A stretch of 24,653 bases of DNA from contig DCUF01000057.1 in assembly GCA_002328485.1 (NCBI GenBank), positions 11,411 through 36,063 on the forward strand, in the 5' to 3' direction. The notes under the pieces are model-generated. The model saw nothing but the letters and a program-made list of their open reading frames with translations, searched no databases and had not been told where the DNA came from. Source of the DNA: Deltaproteobacteria bacterium UBA2221. Its GTDB lineage: Bacteria; Desulfobacterota; Syntrophorhabdia; Syntrophorhabdales; WCHB1-27. Shown one piece after another: positions 6,745 through 14,099 of this stretch; within the stretch, counting starts at the first letter, position 1, and the number at the start of each line of letters is the position of its first letter. A program made the position numbers and the translations under genes.

Positions 6745-7908
6745 TTAGAGCTCCATCCCTCGCATCCGCTCCACGGCCTCCCGGATGCGATCCTCGCCGG
6801 TGGTAATGGATATCCTGAAGTACCCCTCGCCCTCATCGCCGAATCCGCTGCCCGGCGTGACAACGATCCCTTTTTCCTCAATCAACTTTTCGGCGAAAGC
6901 GGCCGAGGTATAGCCTTTGGGGACATGGGCCCAGATATAGAAGGTGGCAAGGGGCCTCGGGACTTGTATACCGATGGAGGCAAGCCCGTCCACCATGATG
7001 TCTCTTCGTTTCTGAAAAACGGTCCGCATGGCTGCGACTGATTCCTGGTTGCTTGTGAGGGCCTCGATGGCAGCCCACTGAACCGCGTCAAAGGCACCGG
7101 AGTCTATGTTTGTCTTCAGTTTTCCGAGATTTTGCACGGCCTCGCGATTGCCCGCCGCAAAGCCGATACGCCATCCTGTCATGCAATAGGTCTTGGAGAG
7201 GGAATGAAACTCGATGGAGTATCTCTTTTCTTTGTCGAACTCAAGGATGCTCCGGGCCCTAAAACCGTCGTAGGTGACCTCGCTGTATGCTGCATCATGG
7301 CAGAGGACAAAGTCATATTTTTTTGCCAGGGCCACGGCCTCCTCGTAAAAGGCGTCATTGGCGTGAGCGCCCGTCGGATTGTTCGGGTAGTTGATGAACA
7401 TGAACTTGGCTTTCTTGAGCACCTCTTCCGGTATGGTGTCAAACCGGGGGAGAAAACCGTTTTCTTCGAGAAGAGGCATTATGTAGGGAACGCCGCCGGC
7501 AAGGAGGGTCATGACCTTATAAACGGGGTAGCCCGGCGATGGAATGAGGGCGATGTCCCCTTCATCAAGATATGCAAAAGGGAAGTGGGCTATGCCCTCC
7601 TTTGATCCGATCAGGGCCACAACCTCGTCTTTTGGGTCCACCTCAACGGAAAAACGCTGCCCATACCAGTCAGCCACGGCCTTCCTGTAGGCAAACATCC
7701 CTTCATAGCTGGGGTAGCGGTGGTTCTTGGGGTCGGCGACCGCTTCCTGCATCCTCTTGACGATAAACTCCGGGGTGGGAATATCGGGATCCCCGATGCT
7801 GAAGTCAATCAAATCCAGGCCTTTTTTCCGGGCCTCCTCTTTCTTCTTGTCTATTCTCGCGAAAAGATAGGGAGGAATTTTTGCGACCCTTGATGCCGGT
7901 TTTGCCAT
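6745..7908 (-). CDS. dapL: LL-diaminopimelate aminotransferase-type class I/II aminotransferase
   Basis: The protein is a pyridoxal-phosphate fold-type I aminotransferase most like DapL, which makes LL-2,6-diaminopimelate from tetrahydrodipicolinate in one step for lysine and peptidoglycan synthesis. In its 387 residues the N-terminus ASRVAKIPPYLFARIDKKKE and the block IDFSIGDPDIPTP are typical. PLP-binding residues are visible: NYPNNPTG (173-180), Asp205 and Tyr208 in CHDAAYSE, and Schiff-base Lys239 in SLSKTYCMTGWRIGF; the carboxylate-binding Arg is in YFRISITTG. Related aminotransferases with broader substrates share these motifs, so the substrate is probable rather than proven. The start ATG is preceded by AGGGTAAAGGT. 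It follows motB on the same strand after 77 nt and may be read through from the motAB promoter. Confidence 0.87.
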   Translation of the reverse strand: MAKPASRVAKIPPYLFARIDKKKEEARKKGLDLIDFSIGDPDIPTPEFIVKRMQEAVADPKNHRYPSYEGMFAYRKAVADWYGQRFSVEVDPKDEVVALIGSKEGIAHFPFAYLDEGDIALIPSPGYPVYKVMTLLAGGVPYIMPLLEENGFLPRFDTIPEEVLKKAKFMFINYPNNPTGAHANDAFYEEAVALAKKYDFVLCHDAAYSEVTYDGFRARSILEFDKEKRYSIEFHSLSKTYCMTGWRIGFAAGNREAVQNLGKLKTNIDSGAFDAVQWAAIEALTSNQESVAAMRTVFQKRRDIMVDGLASIGIQVPRPLATFYIWAHVPKGYTSAAFAEKLIEEKGIVVTPGSGFGDEGEGYFRISITTGEDRIREAVERMRGMEL

Positions 7909-7985
7909 ACCTTTACCCTCAGTTTTTTAGCATATCATGTACACGTTTTTTGCCACCAAAGTAAAGCATATTTTGATTTTGGAGA

Positions 7986-8864
7986 CTAGGGGGAGGACTT
8001 TCCTTGAACGGCTGGCTGACCAGTGGCTTGGCTGGGTGAGCCCTGGCTCTGACCGGTCGAGGCAGTGTCGTCCGTGGGGCTTGGCTTGGAAAAAGCGACG
8101 AGGATTGACGTCCTGCGGTTGGAAAAATCGAGGGGTTTGCCGGGCGTCTTGAGACGCCGATCCGCAAAGCCATTGACGGCCACGCACTGGCCTTTGCTGA
8201 GACCATTCTGCTCCAGCACCCTTCGGGCGGCATTGGCCCTGTCGCTGCTTAGCTCCCAGTTGGAATAACCCCCAGCGCGGCTATAGGGGCGGGAGTCGGT
8301 ATGCCCCTCTATGACCAGATGGTTGGGCATCTTGCCGATTCTCGTCCCGATGACCCTCAAAAGACCGACCGCTTCAGGCTTGAGGGTCGCACTTCCGATA
8401 TCGAAGAAGAGTCCTTCCGATTCCTCCACAAGGTCGATGCGCAGACCCTCCTTCGTAACGGTGATGTCGACCTTGTCCTTCAGTTTTTCGAGGGCCGGCG
8501 TGTTCTTGATCGCCTTGGTCAATTCGGCCCCTTCAGTCCTCAACTTGAGAATCTCGTTGGCCTGAGCGTCATCTTGCTCCAATCCGGACTTGAGGGGATT
8601 GACGGTTTGTGAGTCCGGCAGTATACCGCTTTTGTCTCTCGATGTGGTATGAAAGGCACCGGGGTCTTTGAAGTACTGGGCTACCGAATTCTTTACCTTA
8701 TCATTCTGCCCCACGATCCAGAGGACGATAAAGAGGGCCATCATAGCGGTGACAAAATCCGCGTAGGCAACCTTCCATGCCCCGCCGTGGCCGCCTTCGT
8801 GACCGCCTTTTTTGCGCTTCTTGATAATTATTACTTCTTGCTTTCCGTGTTCGTCTTCGTGCAT
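7986..8864 (-). CDS. motB: Flagellar motor stator protein MotB
   Basis: MotB anchors the flagellar stator to peptidoglycan and supplies the ion-binding aspartate of the MotA/MotB channel. The 292-residue protein has a basic, Gly/His-rich cytoplasmic tail (KKRKKGGHEGGHGG), one transmembrane helix at about residues 33-54 (AYADFVTAMMALFIVLWIV) with the ion-carrying Asp36, a plug/linker region, and a C-terminal OmpA-like domain (about 165-270) with IEGHTDSRPY, NWELSSDRANAARRVL and SNRRTSI. The tail after about residue 268 is Ser/Pro/Gln-rich and probably disordered. It starts 5 nt after motA ends. No other flagellar genes are in the window, so the stator pair is a detached unit. Confidence 0.96.
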   Translation of the reverse strand: MHEDEHGKQEVIIIKKRKKGGHEGGHGGAWKVAYADFVTAMMALFIVLWIVGQNDKVKNSVAQYFKDPGAFHTTSRDKSGILPDSQTVNPLKSGLEQDDAQANEILKLRTEGAELTKAIKNTPALEKLKDKVDITVTKEGLRIDLVEESEGLFFDIGSATLKPEAVGLLRVIGTRIGKMPNHLVIEGHTDSRPYSRAGGYSNWELSSDRANAARRVLEQNGLSKGQCVAVNGFADRRLKTPGKPLDFSNRRTSILVAFSKPSPTDDTASTGQSQGSPSQATGQPAVQGKSSP

Positions 8865-8869
8865 TGGTC

Positions 8870-9721
8870 CTATTTTCCCTTCACGAAGCTTTCCATCTCT
8901 TCGAAATCAGGTCTCACCTCGGTAGGGATAGACCGGCGGGCGAATTCAACGCAGAGGATCGGTCTCAGCCCTTTGGCAAAGCCGGTGATGGCATGCTTCA
9001 AGACCTCGAAGATGACCAGTTCCTTTTCCGCATTCAAGTCGATGTTTGTGGCGAGAGGTTGCAGGAATCCGTAGGAGATAAGGATGCCGAGGAAGGTTCC
9101 GACGAGGGCGGCCCCTACCTTATGGCCGATCTCGTCTGCCGGACCGTTGATGGCCCCCATGGTGATGATAATGCCGAGAACGGCTGCGACGATTCCAAGA
9201 CCCGGCAGGGCATCACCGATCTTCTGAATGATCATGCCGGGCTTCTTGCCATCGTGGAACTGGGTCTCTATATCCGCCTCCATCAAGGCTTCAAGATCGT
9301 GGGCCGATATCCCACCCATGATCACCATTCTGAAGGTGTCGGTGATAAAACAGATGAGGGTTGAGTTTTGCATCAAATCCGGATAGGCGGTAAATACAGG
9401 ACTTTCTGCTGGGTTTTCGATATGCTTTTCCAGCGCGATCCATCCTTCCTTTTGCCCTTTCGTGAGGAGATCAAAGAGAAGCTTGAGAACGCTCAGATAA
9501 GATTCTTTTGATGTGCCTTTCCCCTTGATCGCCCCAAGGGTAGCCTGGACAATCTTTTTGAGGATCGCAGGGGGCGTGGAGACGAGGAGGGCGCCCGTGG
9601 CCGATCCTCCGATGATGACGAACTCGGCCCACTGCATGAGAACCAGAAGGTGACCACCCTCCAAGGCAAAGCCACCCAGGACCGACCCCAGGACGACAAC
9701 GAAACCGATGATGACGAACAT
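8870..9721 (-). CDS. motA: Flagellar motor stator protein MotA
   Basis: MotA forms the five-subunit ring around the MotB dimer and turns ion flow into torque. The 283-residue protein has four membrane segments: two near the N-terminus (about 1-22 and 30-52) and two after a large cytoplasmic domain (about 168-188 and 200-222). The third contains the conserved proline segment DALPGLGIVAAVLGI and is followed by the loop IGHKVGAALVGTFLGI; the cytoplasmic domain carries MGGISAHDLEALMEADIE. The C-terminus FARRSIPTEVRPDFEEME is typical. It is upstream of motB in one operon, driven by a clear sigma-28 promoter about 80 bp before the start. Confidence 0.97.
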   Translation of the reverse strand: MFVIIGFVVVLGSVLGGFALEGGHLLVLMQWAEFVIIGGSATGALLVSTPPAILKKIVQATLGAIKGKGTSKESYLSVLKLLFDLLTKGQKEGWIALEKHIENPAESPVFTAYPDLMQNSTLICFITDTFRMVIMGGISAHDLEALMEADIETQFHDGKKPGMIIQKIGDALPGLGIVAAVLGIIITMGAINGPADEIGHKVGAALVGTFLGILISYGFLQPLATNIDLNAEKELVIFEVLKHAITGFAKGLRPILCVEFARRSIPTEVRPDFEEMESFVKGK

Positions 9722-9800
9722 ACTCTACACCCGGTAAATGCCCTTCGCTCTCACGTTTAAGGCATAGTTGCTCTTCGCGACCCGATCATTGCTTAACTGG

Positions 9801-9827
9801 TTATCGGATGCCCGGAGATTCCCTTTA
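9801..9827 (-). promoter_or_regulatory. Sigma-28 (FliA) flagellar class 3 promoter for motAB
   Basis: On the minus strand TAAA (complement of 9824-9827) is followed after exactly 15 nt by TCCGATAA (complement of 9801-9808). The established FliA consensus is TAAA-N15-GCCGATAA, so 11 of 12 defined bases match. Its place upstream of motA, a classic sigma-28 target, makes the assignment convincing. The leader to the motA start would be about 75 nt. Confidence 0.85.
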
Positions 9828-10065
9828 GATGGCTCCCCAAAATTGGTTTCCCCCTGGCCTCCTGGTTGGTGTTCCTGGTGGTGCACCTTGTGCGGGCATC
9901 TCGGTGGGAAACGGTCAGGGCATTTCTGAATATCGGGTTCGAAGGGGGAGGGCCGAGGGCAAGGGGGGGTATGGTCAAAGGGGGCGGGCGGATGCTATCG
10001 CTGAAAACACACGATTTTGTCCGAATCCAGAAGGATTTATCCCCATCGGCCTGTGCAGTTTTTGT
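9828..10065. other. Unassigned intergenic stretch with a G-rich tract
   Basis: Between the motA promoter and the hemL promoter lie about 240 bp with no gene I can support. The open frames here lack recognisable protein patterns or ribosome sites. The notable content is the G-rich block at 9944-9988 on the plus strand: runs of 5, 3, 3, 7, 5 and 3 G, the first four separated by 1, 4 and 3 nt, which fits the usual G-quadruplex pattern. No terminator or riboswitch is recognised. Confidence 0.4.
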
Positions 10066-10094
10066 TTGAAAAGCAGACAATCGGCAGGTACAAT
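10066..10094 (+). promoter_or_regulatory. Sigma-70-type promoter for hemL
   Basis: TTGAAA (10066-10071) and TACAAT (10089-10094) are 17 nt apart. Transcription would start near 10101, about 20 nt before the hemL ATG, leaving just enough room for the GAAGG ribosome site at 10111-10115. Both hexamers are one mismatch from consensus at optimal spacing. Confidence 0.7.
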
Positions 10095-10119
10095 AGATCG
10101 ACAATAAGGCGAAGGTGTT

Positions 10120-11430
10120 ATGACAAAGGAACGGTCACGAGAGTTGTTTGAACAGGCAACGAGCCTTTTACCTGGCGGCGTCAACAGCCCTGTCAGGGCC
10201 TTCCGCTCGGTGCACGGTGCCCCCTTCTATGTCAAGAAGGGGAAAGGCGCTTATCTCTTTGACGTCGATGACCACGCCTACCTTGACTACGTTTCCTCCT
10301 GGGGTGCGATCATACTTGGTCACGCAGACGACGATCTCACAGCCGAGATCAAAAGCGCCCTGGAGGATGGAACGAGCTTCGGGGCCTGCCATCCTTTTGA
10401 GATCGATCTTGCGAGGATGTTGACGGAGGCCGTGCCTTCTATGGACCTGGTGAGGCTTGTCAGTTCCGGCACTGAGGCCACGATGAGCGCCATCAGGCTG
10501 GCCCGCGGTGCCCGGGGCAAGGACGGGGTCATCAAGTTCAGGGGATGCTATCACGGCCATGTGGATAGCCTGCTCGTAAAGGCGGGCTCTGGGCTCGAAA
10601 CCTACGGAATTCCTGACAGCGCAGGGGTGCCCGCCGATCTGGCAAAACACACCTATGTCGCCGAGTTCAACGACATCGATTCCGTGGCGGCTATCATGAA
10701 AAGAACCAGGGACATCGCCTGTCTGATCATAGAGCCGGTCATGGGAAACATGGGGGTTATCCTTCCCCGGAAGGGTTTTCTCCAAGATATCCAGGACCTC
10801 TGTCGAAAAGAAGAGGTGGTGCTTATTTTTGACGAGGTCATCACCGGGTTCAGGGTGGCTTACGGTGGGGCGCAGCAGTTGTACGGGATCGAGCCCGATC
10901 TTACCTGTCTGGGGAAGATAATCGGCGGTGGCTTTCCTATCGGGGCCTTTGGTGGACGAAAGGACCTCATGGAAAGGATCGCCCCTCTAGGGGACGTCTA
11001 TCAGGCAGGCACACTATCGGGAAATCCGATAGCTGTCAGGGCCGGTCTCCATACCTTAAAGAGGCTGAAAAATGAGAGCCCTTACGGGGTGCTCGCCCAG
11101 AACCTGGCGTGGCTGACGGACCGGATACGGGAAATAGCCCGGCAACACGGCGTTTCCTACCACGTGAACGCCCTTTCTTCTTTGTTCACAGGGTTTTTTT
11201 CAGATACCGAGGTCAATAATTACGAGACTGCGGCGGCTTCAAGTCGCGTCCTCTATGAGACATTCTTTCGAATGATGTTGGACGAGGGCATCTTTTTTGC
11301 ACCAAGCCCCTTTGAGGCGGCATTCCTTACCCTAAGCCACGGCAAGGGCGAACTGGAGAAGACGGTGGAGGCATATGACCGCTGCTTTGGCCATTTGAAG
11401 GAACGATCTGCCGCCGAGATAAGGATGTGA
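10120..11430 (+). CDS. hemL: Glutamate-1-semialdehyde 2,1-aminomutase
   Basis: HemL converts glutamate-1-semialdehyde to 5-aminolevulinate, the second step of the C5 route to haem, sirohaem and corrinoids. The 436-residue length is normal. The N-terminus RELFEQATSLLPGGVNSPVR is diagnostic. PLP contacts are visible: SSGTEATMSAIRLARG (about 115-130), the FRGCYHGH segment (140-147), Asp238 in IFDEVITGFR, and Schiff-base Lys266 in LGKIIGGGFPIGAFGG. The ATG is supported by a promoter and GAAGG site just upstream. It is followed after 83 nt by the mla genes, with no convincing terminator in between, so read-through is possible. Confidence 0.97.
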   Translation: MTKERSRELFEQATSLLPGGVNSPVRAFRSVHGAPFYVKKGKGAYLFDVDDHAYLDYVSSWGAIILGHADDDLTAEIKSALEDGTSFGACHPFEIDLARMLTEAVPSMDLVRLVSSGTEATMSAIRLARGARGKDGVIKFRGCYHGHVDSLLVKAGSGLETYGIPDSAGVPADLAKHTYVAEFNDIDSVAAIMKRTRDIACLIIEPVMGNMGVILPRKGFLQDIQDLCRKEEVVLIFDEVITGFRVAYGGAQQLYGIEPDLTCLGKIIGGGFPIGAFGGRKDLMERIAPLGDVYQAGTLSGNPIAVRAGLHTLKRLKNESPYGVLAQNLAWLTDRIREIARQHGVSYHVNALSSLFTGFFSDTEVNNYETAAASSRVLYETFFRMMLDEGIFFAPSPFEAAFLTLSHGKGELEKTVEAYDRCFGHLKERSAAEIRM

Positions 11431-11513
11431 TGGGATATAGGGAAGGCTCCCCTTGCCGCGACCCTGAGGGGCGCGTAAAACAATGAACAGATCAAAGAGG
11501 GTAATCGGTCGCT

Positions 11514-12272
11514 GTGAATAGTGTTGTCGCTCCCCTCCGAAAATTTGCCACCGAGTTTGGCGCCATATGGCTTCTCTTTCTAGATACGGTCTACTGGACC
11601 TTCCGGAGCAGGCTCAAATTGGGATACCTCTTCAAGCAGATGGAATTTGTAGGGGTAAGGTCCTTGGGCGTCGTCATCATAACCGGCGGCTTTACGGGAA
11701 TGGTGCTGGCCCTCCAAACCTATTACGGATTCAGAAAATTCAGTTCAGAGGGAATGGTAGGGGCAACGGTGGCGCTAAGCATGACCCGAGAGCTCGGACC
11801 CGTGCTGACCGGCCTGATGGTAACAGGCCGGGCAGGGTCAGCTATGGCCGCGCAGTTAGGGTCTATGAGGGTGACAGAACAGATTGACGCCCTCACTGTG
11901 ATGGCCCTCAGCCCCATAAAGTATCTGATCGTTCCGAGGGTCCTCGCCTCACTTTTCATGCTCCCTGTGCTTACCATCATCTCCGATTTCGTCGGTATTG
12001 TTGGAGGTTACCTCGTGGGGGTCAAGATGCTTTCCATCAACGAAGGTGTCTTTATGGCAAGGATGATCAAGTATGTGACCCTTGATGACATCTACAACGG
12101 CCTCGTCAAGGCCGCGGTGTTCGGGGTCCTCCTCAGCCTTATCTCCTGCTACAAGGGGTTCAACACAAAGGGAGGTGCTGAGGGTGTGGGACAGTCGACC
12201 ACCCAGGCCGTCGTCTATTCCAGCATTGCCATACTGATCTCCGACTACATCCTGACCTCTCTTATGTGGTGA
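11514..12272 (+). CDS. mlaE: MlaE-family ABC transporter permease (lipid transport)
   Basis: This is the inner-membrane permease of the Mla system, which moves phospholipids between inner and outer membranes. The 252-residue protein has the family signature ELGPVLTGLMVTGRAGSAMA followed by AQLGSMRVTEQIDALTVM, plus several hydrophobic helices (about 55-75, 100-125, 145-175, 195-215 and 230-250). The N-terminal amphipathic stretch before helix 1 is typical. Translation begins at GTG 11514; an AGAGGG lies rather far upstream and no better start exists nearby. mlaF follows after 1 nt. The order mlaE-mlaF-mlaD with tight junctions shows one operon; mlaB and mlaC are absent from it. Confidence 0.95.
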   Translation: MNSVVAPLRKFATEFGAIWLLFLDTVYWTFRSRLKLGYLFKQMEFVGVRSLGVVIITGGFTGMVLALQTYYGFRKFSSEGMVGATVALSMTRELGPVLTGLMVTGRAGSAMAAQLGSMRVTEQIDALTVMALSPIKYLIVPRVLASLFMLPVLTIISDFVGIVGGYLVGVKMLSINEGVFMARMIKYVTLDDIYNGLVKAAVFGVLLSLISCYKGFNTKGGAEGVGQSTTQAVVYSSIAILISDYILTSLMW

Positions 12273-12273
12273 G

Positions 12274-13038
12274 ATGGAAGAGACTGTTATCAGGGTTCTA
12301 GATCTGTATAAGAGCTTCAATTCACACAGGGTTCTGGATGGGATCAACCTCGAGATAGAGAGAGGTAAGATCACGGTAATCATCGGGAAGAGCGGTGGCG
12401 GCAAGAGTGTGCTCATGAAGCACCTCATCGGCCTGATGAAGCCGGATAGAGGCGAGATCTGGATAGATGGGGTTGAGATCACACGGCTCAAAGAGCGAGA
12501 ATTGAACAAGGTCCGCCGGAAATTCGGCATGCTCTTCCAGGAAGCGGCCCTCTTTGATTCCATGAACGTGATGGAAAACGTGGAATTTCCCCTCCGTGAG
12601 CACACCTCAATGCCTTTGAAAGAGATCAGGAGAACGGCGGATGACCGACTGAGAGAGGTGGGCCTTTTGGGCTTCGGCGATAAGATGCCCTCCGAGCTTT
12701 CCGGGGGGATGAAGAAACGGGTGGGCTTGGCCCGTGCCCTGGCCCTTGACCCTGAGATGATACTTTTTGACGAACCCACCTCGGCACTCGATCCCATCAT
12801 CTCCCTCACCATTCAGGATCTCATCAAAGAGACGCAGATGCTTTTGAAGAAAACCTATGTGGTGATCAGCCATGATATCGCCGGTATGTTTCGCATAGCC
12901 GACAAAGTGGCCATGCTGTATGAGGGCAAGATCATAGCCTTCGGGACGCCTGAGGAAGTGAAAAAGAACCCCGATGAGGCGGTACAGGAGTTCTTGCGGG
13001 CAACCGGAATGCCCGGTTTTGTAGGAGGTGGTGTATGA
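12274..13038 (+). CDS. mlaF: Mla-type ABC transporter ATP-binding protein
   Basis: MlaF is the ATPase that powers the MlaE/MlaD lipid transporter on the cytoplasmic face. In its 254 residues the Walker A motif GKSGGGKS is at 38-45, the Q-loop in FGMLFQEAALFDSM, the ABC signature LSGGMKKRVGLARAL at about 140, Walker B with the catalytic Glu in MILFDEPTSALDP, and the switch His in VVISHD. The LFQEAALFDSM and SGGMKKR variants are typical of the MlaF/Ttg2A subfamily rather than of other ABC ATPases. The stop codon overlaps the mlaD start by 4 nt (ATGA). Confidence 0.95.
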   Translation: MEETVIRVLDLYKSFNSHRVLDGINLEIERGKITVIIGKSGGGKSVLMKHLIGLMKPDRGEIWIDGVEITRLKERELNKVRRKFGMLFQEAALFDSMNVMENVEFPLREHTSMPLKEIRRTADDRLREVGLLGFGDKMPSELSGGMKKRVGLARALALDPEMILFDEPTSALDPIISLTIQDLIKETQMLLKKTYVVISHDIAGMFRIADKVAMLYEGKIIAFGTPEEVKKNPDEAVQEFLRATGMPGFVGGGV

Positions 13039-14066
13039 CAACGGAACTGAAAGTCGGCATCGTGGTCCTGATTTCCATAGCCCTTCTGTTTTACATGTCT
13101 GTTCGCATCGGGAAGTTCGGGGGCTTGATGCAACAGGGTTACGAGCTGAAGGTAAACTTTGAGAACGTGGGCGGACTGGACAACAAATCGCCGGTGCAGG
13201 TTGCCGGCGTCGAGGTGGGACAGGTCAAGGATATCAAACTGAGGAAGTATCATGCGAGGGTGACCCTCATCATTACGCCGGGGGTGAAGATACCCAAGGA
13301 CAGCAAAGCGGCGATAAAATCCTTCGGGATACTGGGGGATAAGTATCTGGAGATCATACCGGGACAGTCGGCTCAGCATCTAAAAGACAGGGACACCATA
13401 GAGAATGTCACTGCCTATGCAGATTACGACGAACTCTTCGATACGGTCAGCCAAGCGGCAAAAAGCTTCGGACGAACCATGGACGATCTCAATTCGCTAT
13501 TGGGAGAGAAGGAGAAGCAGGATATCCGCAGTGCCTTCCAAAACATCCAGCAGGCGGCCGGGGAATTCAAAGGACTGATCGCAGACAACAGGGACAACGT
13601 GGCAGTGATAACAACCAACCTTGCCGTAGCGAGCGAGCAGTTCCAACCTCTGGTCCAGAAGGCCGAGGCGACCTTTAGCGGCGTTAATGAAATCGTCCAG
13701 GGCGTCAAGGAAGGGAAGGGCACCCTTGGGCTCCTGGTGAAGGACGACAAGCTGTACAAAGATGCGAGCCAGACGGTTGCGTCCCTGCAGAGTATCTCCA
13801 GCGACATAAACCAAGGGAAGGGGTCCCTCGGGATGCTGATGAAGGACGATTCCCTCTATCTGGACGCCAAGGAAACGGTCAAGAATCTGCGGGATATGAC
13901 CGATGGCATCAACAGGGGGGAAGGCACACTGGGAAAGCTGGTGAAAGACCCGACCCTGGCTGTTGAGGCAGAAAAGACCATGAAGAAGGTTCAAAAGGCG
14001 GCAGAAGGGGTTCAGGAGCAGACCCCCATCACCATTCTCGGGACCATATTCGGAATCCTGTTCTAA
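13035..14066 (+). CDS. mlaD: MCE-domain lipid-transport substrate-binding protein (MlaD)
   Basis: MlaD proteins form a membrane-anchored hexameric ring through which lipids pass. The 343-residue protein has an N-terminal transmembrane anchor (about 6-24), an MCE domain (about 33-115, with VNFENVGGLDNKSPVQVAGV and GILGDKYLEIIPG), and a long helical C-terminal region. Between about residues 225 and 310 the unit G(K/E)G(T/S)LG-x-L-(V/M)KD-x-x-L occurs three times with a period of exactly 34 residues. E. coli MlaD is only about 180 residues, so this is the long form, whose helices may extend far into the periplasm. It ends in the hydrophobic segment TPITILGTIFGILF. The start ATG overlaps mlaF. 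Confidence 0.94.
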   Translation: MTTELKVGIVVLISIALLFYMSVRIGKFGGLMQQGYELKVNFENVGGLDNKSPVQVAGVEVGQVKDIKLRKYHARVTLIITPGVKIPKDSKAAIKSFGILGDKYLEIIPGQSAQHLKDRDTIENVTAYADYDELFDTVSQAAKSFGRTMDDLNSLLGEKEKQDIRSAFQNIQQAAGEFKGLIADNRDNVAVITTNLAVASEQFQPLVQKAEATFSGVNEIVQGVKEGKGTLGLLVKDDKLYKDASQTVASLQSISSDINQGKGSLGMLMKDDSLYLDAKETVKNLRDMTDGINRGEGTLGKLVKDPTLAVEAEKTMKKVQKAAEGVQEQTPITILGTIFGILF

Positions 14067-14070
14067 GGGC

Positions 14071-14099
14071 AGTGTTGAGTGTTCAGTGCTGAATGCTGA
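14071..14099 (+). repeat. Heptamer-repeat array carrying the next gene's start codon
   Basis: Four in-phase heptamers AGTGTTG, AGTGTTC, AGTGCTG and AATGCTG occupy the space right after the mlaD stop. They share the word AGTGTTN with the array at 2026-2043. The GTG at 14086-14088, the only plausible start of the following gene, lies inside the array. Confidence 0.7.

Noticed and set aside
9829..10107. Possible small protein genes in the motA/hemL gap
   Set aside because: Frames there are driven by G-rich composition, lack ribosome sites, and overlap the hemL promoter; no family resemblance.
11448..11474. Possible terminator after hemL
   Set aside because: CCCCT and AGGGG can pair only weakly and no T-run follows, so I do not call a terminator.
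11483..11521. Possible 12-codon leader peptide before mlaE
   Set aside because: An ATG-to-TAG frame this short is expected by chance, and there is no attenuator-like hairpin or codon bias.
11949..12812. Long open frame (287 codons) on the minus strand
   Set aside because: It runs antisense to mlaE and mlaF, whose motifs are unmistakable; its translation is Ser/Arg/Pro-rich without family patterns or a ribosome site.
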